A stretch of DNA of 64,000 bases. Origin: Shuttleworthella satelles DSM 14600 (GTDB lineage Bacteria; Bacillota; Clostridia; Lachnospirales; Lachnospiraceae). The stretch covers positions 620,001 through 684,000 of the forward strand of contig NZ_GG665866.1 in the NCBI RefSeq assembly GCF_000160115.1, written 5' to 3'. The translations under genes and the position numbers were made by a program. Positions 8,974 through 17,282 of this stretch are shown here, one piece after another. Every line of letters begins with the position of its first letter. The first letter of the stretch is position 1. The notes beneath the pieces were generated by a model. It was not told the origin of the DNA, made no database searches, and worked only from the letters and a program-made list of their open reading frames with translations.

Positions 8974-9741
8974 TTATCGGAAGCTTTCGACAATCGCCTG
9001 CTCCCAGGCCCCCGTCAGATCCTCAAGCGACCAGGCCGCATTGGCCGGACTGGTCGACGGGACCTGACGGACAGGGACCCGCCTGCTGCCGGGGCGCTCC
9101 CGGTAGAAATCATCCAAAAGAGAGGTCAGATACTTCTGAAAATAGCGGTAAGAGGAAGCCCCGTTGCAGAGAATGACGCGAATCGGGCATGCCGCAAGCA
9201 GCATAGGGATATCCGATGGGATGACATTTTTAATAGAAGCATCCGATGATCCTTTGATATCGCACTCAGAAATTGTATCCCAGGCGGCGATTCGATTGAT
9301 ATGCAGAAAATGCCTCTTCTCCTCCCTGCTCCAGGGAAAATCCGGAAAAGTCTCGCGCAGAGAAGCCTCCTGGTCAGCGCTCCTGGCCCAGGACACAGGG
9401 GGAGCAGTCGCCACTTCCGCTTTCTTTCCTGCGCCTTTATCCCTCTCTCTGGCGCCCTCTGCCATTTTCACTCCTGCCTTTACTTTCTTCCCTGTATCCT
9501 CGTTTCCTGTGTCCTCCGCTCTCTGCTCCGTTTCCTTTCCCTGCTCTGACGACGTTTGGGTCTCTAAGCATCCCCGCTTCTTCAGAAGATAGAGCACCCT
9601 CCAGAAACGATTCTGTGGGTGCCCGTAATAAAAAGCTAGCTCCCTGGACTTGACGGAGGGAACCGATCCCAGAATCAGAATCCGGGACTTCTCGTCATAT
9701 TCCGGGCCAAAATCCTCATGTGTGACATGGCTGTATTCCAA
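8974..9741 (-). CDS. DNA-deoxyinosine glycosylase (UDG superfamily) with charged insert
   Basis: Resembles the hypoxanthine/deoxyinosine DNA glycosylases of uracil-DNA-glycosylase family 6, which excise deaminated bases. The motif ILILGSVPSVKSRE at about 21-34 and FYYGHPQNRFW at about 37-47 are diagnostic. The C-terminal QVPSTSPANAAWS segment supplies the second active-site loop. Residues about 62-118 are an unusual low-complexity charged stretch rich in E, K, G and T, which makes the protein 255 residues instead of roughly 160-190. The start is a TTG preceded by AAGGAG. The gene stands alone. Confidence 0.8.
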   Translation of the reverse strand: MEYSHVTHEDFGPEYDEKSRILILGSVPSVKSRELAFYYGHPQNRFWRVLYLLKKRGCLETQTSSEQGKETEQRAEDTGNEDTGKKVKAGVKMAEGARERDKGAGKKAEVATAPPVSWARSADQEASLRETFPDFPWSREEKRHFLHINRIAAWDTISECDIKGSSDASIKNVIPSDIPMLLAACPIRVILCNGASSYRYFQKYLTSLLDDFYRERPGSRRVPVRQVPSTSPANAAWSLEDLTGAWEQAIVESFR

Positions 9742-9886
9742 TGCTGCTCCTTTTTTGCTTTTAGAGGAATCCGCCCCTGGACAGGGCCAATCCCTTGTGT
9801 GCCAGGCAAATTATATTTTCGATCGGAAATCCTGTCAAACCCGGATCCTGTGGTAGAATGAGAAGAGCAATTCAGGAGGAGATCAA

Positions 9887-10555
9887 ATGTACATTCAGCT
9901 GAAAAACCAGGTTCTCTATTACGAGAAGAGCGGGCAGGGAGACCCCATTCTCCTCCTGCACGGCAACGGAGGAAGCCACGGAGAATTTGACGTTCTGACC
10001 GCCGACCTGGAACTGGACTACACCGTCTACGCCATGGACTCCCGGGGACAGGGCCTCTCCGCAAAGCCGGCGGAATTCCACTACCAGGATATGGCGGACG
10101 ATGTTGTCGGCCTGATTCAGGCCTTAGAAATAAAAAAGCCCGCCATCTATGGTTTCTCTGACGGCGGCATCATCGCTCTGCTCGTTGCCTCTCAACACCC
10201 CGACCTGGTCTCCAGTCTCATGATCAGCGGAGCCAATCTCTCACCCAGGGGCGTGAGCTTCTTTGTCCGCCAGCATATCAGACGGCTTGCCAAAAAAACC
10301 GGGGATCCCCTGCAGACCCTTATGCTGACCGAGCCTCATATTACGAGAGCCGATTTAGAGAAGATATCCTGCCCCACCCTTGTTTTGGCCGGCTCCATGG
10401 ATCTGATTCTTCCCGCGGAGACCAGAAGGATCGCCGAATGGATTCCCGATTCTCAGCTTATGATCCTGCCCCGGGAAACCCACTCCTCTTATGTCCTCCA
10501 CTCCGACAAGCTGGGACCCATCCTGCGCAAATTCTTAAATCCGAATTCATTCTGA
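9887..10555 (+). CDS. alpha/beta-hydrolase family protein
   Basis: A 222-residue alpha/beta-hydrolase of unknown substrate. The oxyanion-hole motif LLLHGNGGS lies near 23-30 and the nucleophile elbow GFSDGG has Ser91. The Asp in GSMDLILP and the His in ETHSSYV complete the expected triad. The lid region is short. AGGAGG precedes the ATG by seven bases, and a possible TAGAAT -10 lies at about 9854-9859. No operon partner. It could be an esterase or a peptidase-like enzyme. Confidence 0.85.
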   Translation: MYIQLKNQVLYYEKSGQGDPILLLHGNGGSHGEFDVLTADLELDYTVYAMDSRGQGLSAKPAEFHYQDMADDVVGLIQALEIKKPAIYGFSDGGIIALLVASQHPDLVSSLMISGANLSPRGVSFFVRQHIRRLAKKTGDPLQTLMLTEPHITRADLEKISCPTLVLAGSMDLILPAETRRIAEWIPDSQLMILPRETHSSYVLHSDKLGPILRKFLNPNSF

Positions 10556-10794
10556 CCTCTGTCAGCCAATATCTTTCGGTCGGTGGCCGGCAATCTTTTC
10601 TCCTCTTTTATATCCCCCTTAGAGTGTCCCCCATTCCGGAAATGCTTTTCCCTCTTCCGTAACCATCAACCACAGTCAAGGCAAGAAGAGATACAAGGCA
10701 ATCAACGCAGAGGGAGAAAAGCGTATGGTTTTAACTGCCGTCATGTTATAATGTTTTGGATATTTCAGACGATGGAGATGATACAGAGGTAACT

Positions 10795-11697
10795 ATGTTA
10801 TACGCGATTGGTAAGAATAAAATTGTTCGGGCTGATAACGACGGCATTTCTGTGGCGGAAATTCACTTTCATGAGACAGCCCCCCATGTCTATGAGATCA
10901 CTGAGGTGCTGACCGCAGCACCCGATGACGATGATCAGGATCTGGACAAGCTCATGTCCAAGATGGTCAGCCACATGCGCAAGCACGGCAATACCATTTA
11001 CAGCAGAGATGACTTCGCTCAGGAGTGGCTGGAGGATCACCCGGAATCACATGACATCTGGCGTGACGCCCCCTCTAAGCACACCTCTGTATCAGAGGCG
11101 GTCTCACAGATTGCCGAGTCATTTCCCGAGGGCAGAGCAAGCAGGGAGGATAGCTCAAATGAGGATCTCTCAGACGGTCGTCCCCCCGAAAAGGGCTTGA
11201 CCGCCGCGGAGCTTCCCTCCAAGGGAGTTCGCAAATTCGGACGTTTCCTTCAGTACCTGTCCGTTCTCGCCATGCTTGGCATTGTCGCTCTCTTTGTCCT
11301 GTCCGCTGTGCAGAATATCTCGACTGTCTCAGAGACACTGAAGGACTCTCCCACAGGACTTAACGTCTTCCGCCTCGCCACCCTGATCACCCCCATCATC
11401 GGGATTCTTCTGGCTCTGTGGATCCTCTCCCGCAGAAGGTTCACGGTTGATGGCGTTAAAACCCGCCTGGACTGCGGGCGCGGCGCCTTCCCCTTTACCA
11501 TTCTGCTGATCGCTCTGATTCTGACCCCCACGGCTTCTCTCTACCTGGCCAACCTCATGCAGGCCGGTATCCACGCCGGTCTGGCTATGGGACTTCGCAG
11601 CTTCCTGACTGTCCTCTCCATACGGGCTGTGCCTGAGGGCGGACTGGCAGCGGCAGGTCTGCTTCTGAGTATCATCCGGCAGTTTGTGGGGAGATAA
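10795..11697 (+). CDS. degenerate GNAT-like domain fused to a membrane domain
   Basis: A 300-residue protein of unknown function. Residues 1-90 resemble the small YjdJ-type GNAT fold: EITEVL, then KLMSKMVSHMRKHGNTIYSR and FAQEWLEDHPESHDIW. The acetyl-CoA phosphate-binding loop (normally RGQGxA/G) is replaced by DDDDQDLD, so acetyl transfer is doubtful. A polar Ser/Glu-rich linker (about 95-150) is followed by three or four hydrophobic segments (about 155-300). The ATG start is preferred over an upstream in-frame TTG, which lies near the presumed transcription start below a TATAAT at 10747-10752. Confidence 0.6.
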   Translation: MLYAIGKNKIVRADNDGISVAEIHFHETAPHVYEITEVLTAAPDDDDQDLDKLMSKMVSHMRKHGNTIYSRDDFAQEWLEDHPESHDIWRDAPSKHTSVSEAVSQIAESFPEGRASREDSSNEDLSDGRPPEKGLTAAELPSKGVRKFGRFLQYLSVLAMLGIVALFVLSAVQNISTVSETLKDSPTGLNVFRLATLITPIIGILLALWILSRRRFTVDGVKTRLDCGRGAFPFTILLIALILTPTASLYLANLMQAGIHAGLAMGLRSFLTVLSIRAVPEGGLAAAGLLLSIIRQFVGR

Positions 11698-11769
11698 GGA
11701 TTGACAGGATCAGATGGATTTTTTCCCTTCCAGAATCTTCGCTTGCCATAAATCTCCACTCGCCATAAT

Positions 11770-13409
11770 GTAGTGTCTGCTCAACAACAGTAATGAACCT
11801 TGAAAACCATTGATTTTACGGCATTTCTCTCCGGTCTGCAGGGCTTCTGTAGTATAATGGAAGTGCAGGAAAAACCTGCTGTTCCGGTCAAAAACCTTGC
11901 ACTTTGGAGTAAAGCCTGTGTACAAAAAAGATCGACTCCGTCAACTCGGCCTTGCTGATTTTAACCAGCCCATCGGCCTGAAAATGAATCCCGATAACCG
12001 GTGGGTCAGGAAAGCCGAAGCCATCCCGTGGAATGATATCGAGGATCGCTACGCCGAACTGTTTCCGAGTCAAACCGGTATGCCCGCCAAACCTCTGCGA
12101 ATGGCGCTTGGATCTCTGATCATTCAAAAGCAGTACGGCTACTCCGACAGAGAACTTGTGGAGCAGATCATGGAGAATCCGTATTACCAGTACTTTGTAG
12201 GGCTTCCCGGTTTTCAGGAAGAGCAGCCGTATGCGCCTTCTCTTCTGGTTGAATTCAGAAAACGGCTGACAGAAGAGATCCTCGGAGAGATCAATGAGAT
12301 GATCATTGCTTATAATCATCCGAAGGATCATACCCCAAAAGGCGATGGCGATAACTCTGCTCACCAATCTGATTCCGATAAAGAGGCTCCAAACAGCGGC
12401 ACACTGGTACTTGATGCCACATGCGCTCCCCAGTACATTGCGTTTCCTCAGGACATCAACCTGATGAATGAAGCAAGAGAAAACCTGGAAGAGATCATTG
12501 ATACGATCTGTTACGAATACAATGAAAGCAGCCCCCGCACTTACCGCAGAAACGCCAGGAAAGATTATCTGTCTCTTGCAAAACGCAGAAAGCGGACGGC
12601 CAGACTGATCCGGAAAGCGATCAAAAAGCAGCTGCAGTACATACGGCGCGACCTGGGATACATTGACGGATATCTGGAAAGAGGCATGACGCTGTCGGAG
12701 AAACATGCCGCGCGTCTGGCCGTCATCCGGACAGTCTATGAACAACAGAAGTACATGTATGAGAACAATGTCCACAGCGTGCCGGACCGGATCGTCAGCA
12801 TCAGCCAGCCATACATCCGTCCAATCGTCAGGGGCAAAGCCAAGGCACCAACCGAATTCGGAGCCAAGCTGGATCTGAGTGTTGATGACGATGGTATGGC
12901 CCGGATCGAAAAGCAGTCATTCGATGCGTACAATGAAAGCGATGTCCTGCCACAGGCGGTTGAGAATGACAGAAAGCGCACTGGTCACTATCCGGAACGT
13001 ATCCTGGCAGATAAGATTTATCGGAACAGAAAGAACCTGAGCTTCTGCAGAGACCACGGAATCCGCCTTTCAGGACCGGCCCTTGGCAGGCCAAAGAAGG
13101 ACACACAGATTGAAAAAAAGCAGGAATACACGGATGCTGTAGACCGCATAGGCGTCGAGCGGGCATTCCGTCTGGCCAAGCGGAGCTATAGTCTGGGTCT
13201 GATCCGCACAAAACTGGATACAACGACCAGATCATCCATCGTACTGTCTATCATTGCGATGAATATAGACAGGCTGGCAGCCTTTTCTTTATACGAATTT
13301 CTGAAATCGATTTTTCAAGGTTCAGAACCAGGGAAAATATGCTTCCTGGTGTTAAAAACAGCATAGAGCCAATGCAATTAAAAATCAGTAGTTACTGAGC
13401 ATACACTAC
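11770..13409 (+). mobile_element. IS1182/IS5-type insertion sequence
   Basis: A 1640-bp element bounded by imperfect inverted repeats of about 19 bp: GTAGTGTCTGCTCAACAAC at 11770-11788 against GTAGTGTATGCTCAGTAAC read inwards from 13409. It encloses one intact transposase. No clear target-site duplication is visible. Confidence 0.85.
11918..13366 (+). CDS. IS1182/IS5-type DDE transposase
   Basis: A transposase of about 480 residues with the N-terminal DUF772-like domain (PLRMALGSLIIQKQYGYSDR, ENPYYQYFVGLPGF) and the catalytic-core start GTLVLDATCAPQYIAFPQD. The C-terminal part has KIYRNRKNLSFC and GVERAFRLAKRSYSLG, the region expected to carry the last acidic residue. The chosen start is GTG at 11918, nine bases after GGAG; an in-frame TTG at 11897 is an alternative. 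No frameshift is visible, so the element may be active. Confidence 0.88.
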   Translation: MYKKDRLRQLGLADFNQPIGLKMNPDNRWVRKAEAIPWNDIEDRYAELFPSQTGMPAKPLRMALGSLIIQKQYGYSDRELVEQIMENPYYQYFVGLPGFQEEQPYAPSLLVEFRKRLTEEILGEINEMIIAYNHPKDHTPKGDGDNSAHQSDSDKEAPNSGTLVLDATCAPQYIAFPQDINLMNEARENLEEIIDTICYEYNESSPRTYRRNARKDYLSLAKRRKRTARLIRKAIKKQLQYIRRDLGYIDGYLERGMTLSEKHAARLAVIRTVYEQQKYMYENNVHSVPDRIVSISQPYIRPIVRGKAKAPTEFGAKLDLSVDDDGMARIEKQSFDAYNESDVLPQAVENDRKRTGHYPERILADKIYRNRKNLSFCRDHGIRLSGPALGRPKKDTQIEKKQEYTDAVDRIGVERAFRLAKRSYSLGLIRTKLDTTTRSSIVLSIIAMNIDRLAAFSLYEFLKSIFQGSEPGKICFLVLKTA

Positions 13410-13496
13410 TTATTGGCAAATGAGCGAAAGAATTGGAGGCCCATATAGAGCGGCCAACCTGACGCGCTTTGTTCAACTAGGAAAAATCGAAATTGA

Positions 13497-13546
13497 TGCA
13501 AACAAAGGGCAGATATTAGAAGTTCAAATCTGCTTTTTCGTTTGCA
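13497..13546 (+). promoter_or_regulatory. nested hairpin with T-run ahead of the ABC pair
   Basis: The inner stem GCAGAT (13509-13514) with ATCTGC (13528-13533) is followed by five T. An outer stem TGCAAAC (13497-13503) with GTTTGCA (13540-13546) encloses it. It could terminate read-through from the insertion sequence or act as an attenuator for the transporter genes 50 bases downstream. Confidence 0.5.
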
Positions 13547-13555
13547 CCATCTTCG

Positions 13556-13577
13556 ATTCTTTCCTTAAGGATTTTTT
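13556..13577. repeat. left copy of a perfect 22-bp inverted repeat
   Basis: The inverse complement of this 22-mer recurs exactly at 17254-17275. The core is the 10-bp palindrome TCCTTAAGGA. The two copies enclose both ABC transporter genes. Confidence 0.95.
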
Positions 13578-13598
13578 TAGGAAGGAAAATATACTCAG

Positions 13599-15428
13599 GT
13601 GAAAGATAAAAAGTATTCAATAATAGAAAATCTACAATACTGTATTAAAGCAACGATTGATAACTATCCCAGACTAATTGTACTTTGTATATTGGTAATA
13701 GTGTTGAATGCACTACTTCCGGTAGTCACAACTTTTCTGCCGAAAGTAGTTATTGATGAATTAACAAATGGAAAGACAATACGGCATTTGATGATCAGTA
13801 CAGGAGCTTTTACTGGTGTTATTGCTCTGGGAACAGGATTACAGAAATTTTTGGGCAGACTAATATATTGGCACAAGTATAAAATGAATACTTATTTTTT
13901 GAAAATAGTTACACATAAATCACTTACAACTGATTATTGCAATCAGGAGGATGAACATTTTCGAAATCTTCAAAGTGAAGGATTTGTAAGTTGCAGTGGA
14001 AATTTTTCATATTATGCTCAAATTTATGATGCAACTGTTAAATTTTTTTCTAATTTAATTGGGTTTATTACCTTTTTGGGACTTTTGATAGGACTAAATC
14101 CAATACTAATTGTATTCTTGGTTATAACGACAATCATAAGCTTCATCCTAAATAAACAAATAATAAAATGGGAAGAAGAAAATAATGAACAAAAAATAAG
14201 ATATGAGCAGAAAATGCAGTATATAACGAGAATGGCTGGTGATATAAAAGCCGCTAAAGACATAAGAGTTTACCATATGGCTGATTGGCTTAATCAGGTA
14301 TATCAGAAGAATATTAACGGCTTAAATAAATGGTACAAAAGATACGCATCTAAACTATTTAAAGTATCTACGTCTGACAGTGTGTTTTCATTACTTCGTG
14401 AAAGCATTACATACTCATATCTGTTGTATCTAGTATTAAATGAAAATATGAGTGTCGCAGATTTTGTCTTGTATTTTAATGTGGTAACAGGATTTACTGT
14501 ATTGCTCAATAGTATTCTGGGACAGGTGAATACAATGAATAGATTGAATATGTCTATTAACAGATTCAGAGCTTTTGTGGAATATCCGGAAAGTTATTGT
14601 AATCATAGTGATGTAGATATAAAAAATCCTACTATACCACATACTATTGAGCTTAGGGATGTAAGCTATAGATATAATAATGAAACAGAGAATATTTTAA
14701 ATGATATAAATCTTGTTATTAATCCAGAGAGCCATCTCGCAGTTGTTGGATTAAATGGGGCAGGAAAGACAACTCTGGTAAAACTTATTTGCGGGCTTGT
14801 CGATCCAACTGAAGGAAGGGTTCTTTATGATGGTGTTGATATAAAAAAATATAATCGAAAAGAAGTATATAAATTATTTGGTGCAGTTTTCCAACAGTTT
14901 TCAATTTTGCCAGTGACAATTAGTGAGATAGTTGCTGAGGATACGATAGATCAAGTTGATTATGACAGATTGAATACATCCCTTGAACAGGCTGGATTAA
15001 TGGACAAAGTCAACAGCTTAAGAGAAGGAGTAAATACTAAATATGACAAGACAATGTGGGATGATGGAATAGATTTGTCTGGAGGCGAAAAACAAAAATT
15101 GCTTTTAGCAAGAGCTCTTTATAAAAATTCACCAATTGTAATTTTAGATGAACCGACCGCGGCATTGGATCCTATTGCAGAACGGAATATGTACGAAATT
15201 TATAACGAGGTAATGAGGGATAAAACAACATTGTTTATTTCACACAGATTGGCATCCACTCGATTCTGTGACCGGATAATTCTTCTGGAGAATGGAAAAA
15301 TTATTGAGGAGGGAAACCATGATGAGTTATTAAATAAACATGGCAGATATTATGATTTGTTTGAGACTCAGGCAAAATACTATAGGGAAGAAAAAAAATA
15401 TGAAAATGACAATAAAACAACGGTATAA
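13599..15428 (+). CDS. ABC exporter half-transporter (permease-ATPase fusion), first of pair
   Basis: A 609-residue ABCB-type exporter subunit with an N-terminal membrane domain (about 1-320) and a C-terminal nucleotide-binding domain. Walker A GLNGAGKTT, signature LSGGEKQK, Walker B VILDEPTAALDP and H-loop FISHRLAS are all intact. The start is GTG with GGAAGG upstream. Base composition is strikingly AT-rich compared with all flanking genes, indicating recent transfer. It overlaps the next gene by 29 bases, so the two probably form a heterodimer that exports a peptide, lipid or drug. The substrate is unknown, and no precursor or modification gene lies nearby. Confidence 0.9.
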   Translation: MKDKKYSIIENLQYCIKATIDNYPRLIVLCILVIVLNALLPVVTTFLPKVVIDELTNGKTIRHLMISTGAFTGVIALGTGLQKFLGRLIYWHKYKMNTYFLKIVTHKSLTTDYCNQEDEHFRNLQSEGFVSCSGNFSYYAQIYDATVKFFSNLIGFITFLGLLIGLNPILIVFLVITTIISFILNKQIIKWEEENNEQKIRYEQKMQYITRMAGDIKAAKDIRVYHMADWLNQVYQKNINGLNKWYKRYASKLFKVSTSDSVFSLLRESITYSYLLYLVLNENMSVADFVLYFNVVTGFTVLLNSILGQVNTMNRLNMSINRFRAFVEYPESYCNHSDVDIKNPTIPHTIELRDVSYRYNNETENILNDINLVINPESHLAVVGLNGAGKTTLVKLICGLVDPTEGRVLYDGVDIKKYNRKEVYKLFGAVFQQFSILPVTISEIVAEDTIDQVDYDRLNTSLEQAGLMDKVNSLREGVNTKYDKTMWDDGIDLSGGEKQKLLLARALYKNSPIVILDEPTAALDPIAERNMYEIYNEVMRDKTTLFISHRLASTRFCDRIILLENGKIIEEGNHDELLNKHGRYYDLFETQAKYYREEKKYENDNKTTV

Positions 15429-17277
15429 AATAACATTCCGTGGATATCGAATTCTTGGAAAATATTGTCCAGGCCTAATTGGCTTTAAGATAATTGGTTC
15501 AATTATAGAATCCATATCTCCTTTTATTAATATTTGGGTTTCAGCACAAATCATTAATGTGATTGCTAATGATAAAAGCATTAATAAGCTTTTTATGTAC
15601 GTATTGTTAGCAGTTATAACCAATTTTATATTTGCAATAATTAAAAATGTTGTGGATAGGATAAGTGGAGTGAAAGAGGCAAGTATGTGGGACTGTTTTT
15701 CAAAAATTTTTTGTGATAAGCAGATGAGTGTGGATTTTGTCGATCTGGAAAATGTAGAATATCAACATCTTAAGCAGAAGGCAGAAGAGAATTTATTTAT
15801 GTTTGGAAATGGTCTTGCCCAGCTAGTGTGGGACACACCAGGAATGATTAATGTCATAGTAAGTATATTAGCGTCAACAGCTTTGTCTATTTCTCTTTTT
15901 TTAGCTGATTCTAGCATTAAGTGGTTGAATTCTCCAGCCTGGATATTGGTAGTCTTTTTATTGATAGTAATTGAGGGGTATATTCTTGATAAGTCAAAGA
16001 AGAAAGAACAGGTAATATTTAGCAAGTGGAGTGATGGTTCGGTATGGTTCAATAGAGCTTTTGATTTTTATGGCCAGAATCTAGATCTGGATCTTCAGAG
16101 AGCTAAGGATGTAAGAATTTATAGACAAGATAAAATAGCAGAAAATGAAATCAATAAAATGATTATTCATAACATGCGAGAAGATGGATTAATTACAAAG
16201 ATGAGCTATTATCAGGGCATTAGTTCGTTTTCAGCAGGTGTAATAAATGCCCTTTGTTACCTCTTTATTGTTCTGAAAACATATTTTGGCGCGTTTCCAG
16301 TTGGCAATATGGTTCAGTATGTGGGTACATTGGTGAAAATGACTGAAAATTTCGGAAATTTAACCAGCGCATTAGCTGAAAACAAAATATATTGTCAGCA
16401 TCTTCAAAAGTTATATGAGTTTTTAGATATGTCTGGACAGGATGTAGCAGAGCATAAAACAAAGCTATTTGATAGTATGAATAATCCAATAAAAAAAGAA
16501 TTACATATTGAGTTTAGAAATGTGTCTTTTAAATATCCGGGAAGTGATATATATGTTTTAAAAAATGTTAGCGCTAAATTTGATGAAGGTAATAAATATG
16601 CCATTGTAGGGCAGAATGGATCAGGTAAGACAACATTTGTCAAGCTATTGTGTAGGTTATATGAACCGACCGAGGGTGAAATTTTACTTAACGGGTATAA
16701 CATTAATGAGTTTGACTTTAAAGAGTATCTAAGATATTTGGCAGTTGTGTTCCAAGATTTTCAACTGTTTTCATTTGGAATTGGGCAGAATGTTGCAGCT
16801 GGTATTGATTATGATCCTGAAAAGGTCGAGCTAAGCATTAGAAAAGCAGGAATATCTGATAGGGTAAAGAACATGCCTGAAGGACTTGAAACATGTCTGT
16901 ATAGAGATTTTTCTGAGAACGGAGTGGAGATTTCAGGTGGTGAAGCACAGAAGATTGCTTTGGCAAGAGCTATTTATAAAAATGCTCCACTGATGATTTT
17001 AGATGAACCAACTTCAGCACTCGATCCTATTGCAGAGGCTGAAGTTTATTCTAGTTTTGATAATATCGCTAATAGTTTAATTACAATATATATAAGTCAT
17101 AGATTATCATCGTGCAAATTCTGTGATGTTGTGACAGTGTTTGATAAAGGTATGATTGTACAAAGGGGCGCACATAATGATTTGCTCCTAGATGTTGAAG
17201 GAAAGTACTATGAGCTTTGGAACGCCCAAGCGAAGTATTACCATACAAAACATAAAAAATCCTTAAGGAAAGAATGA
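15400..17277 (+). CDS. ABC exporter half-transporter (permease-ATPase fusion), second of pair
   Basis: A 625-residue partner of the preceding gene with the same architecture: membrane domain, then Walker A GQNGSGKTT, signature ISGGEAQK, Walker B MILDEPTSALDP and H-loop YISHRLSS. The start ATG at 15400 lies inside the end of the first gene, behind GGAAG, so the genes are translationally coupled. Like its partner it is AT-rich. Its last codons (KSLRKE and stop) lie within the right copy of the 22-bp inverted repeat. Both ATP sites look catalytically competent. Confidence 0.9.
   Translation: MKMTIKQRYKITFRGYRILGKYCPGLIGFKIIGSIIESISPFINIWVSAQIINVIANDKSINKLFMYVLLAVITNFIFAIIKNVVDRISGVKEASMWDCFSKIFCDKQMSVDFVDLENVEYQHLKQKAEENLFMFGNGLAQLVWDTPGMINVIVSILASTALSISLFLADSSIKWLNSPAWILVVFLLIVIEGYILDKSKKKEQVIFSKWSDGSVWFNRAFDFYGQNLDLDLQRAKDVRIYRQDKIAENEINKMIIHNMREDGLITKMSYYQGISSFSAGVINALCYLFIVLKTYFGAFPVGNMVQYVGTLVKMTENFGNLTSALAENKIYCQHLQKLYEFLDMSGQDVAEHKTKLFDSMNNPIKKELHIEFRNVSFKYPGSDIYVLKNVSAKFDEGNKYAIVGQNGSGKTTFVKLLCRLYEPTEGEILLNGYNINEFDFKEYLRYLAVVFQDFQLFSFGIGQNVAAGIDYDPEKVELSIRKAGISDRVKNMPEGLETCLYRDFSENGVEISGGEAQKIALARAIYKNAPLMILDEPTSALDPIAEAEVYSSFDNIANSLITIYISHRLSSCKFCDVVTVFDKGMIVQRGAHNDLLLDVEGKYYELWNAQAKYYHTKHKKSLRKE
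17254..17275. repeat. right copy of the perfect 22-bp inverted repeat
   Basis: Exact inverse of 13556-13577. It overlaps the last six codons of the second ABC gene and ends two bases before the end of its stop codon. Only eight bases separate it from the IS256-type left end. Confidence 0.95.
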
Positions 17278-17282
17278 GAGTA

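Noticed and set aside
11761-13418. Target-site duplication around the IS1182/IS5-type element
   Set aside because: Bases next to the two ends (TAAT and TTAT) do not match as a direct repeat.
13420-13602. Possible 60-codon gene before the ABC pair
   Set aside because: It spans the nested hairpin and one inverted-repeat arm, has no convincing family and overlaps the GTG start signals of the ABC gene.
13599-17277. Bacteriocin or lanthipeptide export operon
   Set aside because: Two ABC half-transporters alone do not define it; no precursor peptide, peptidase domain, modification enzyme or immunity gene was found nearby.
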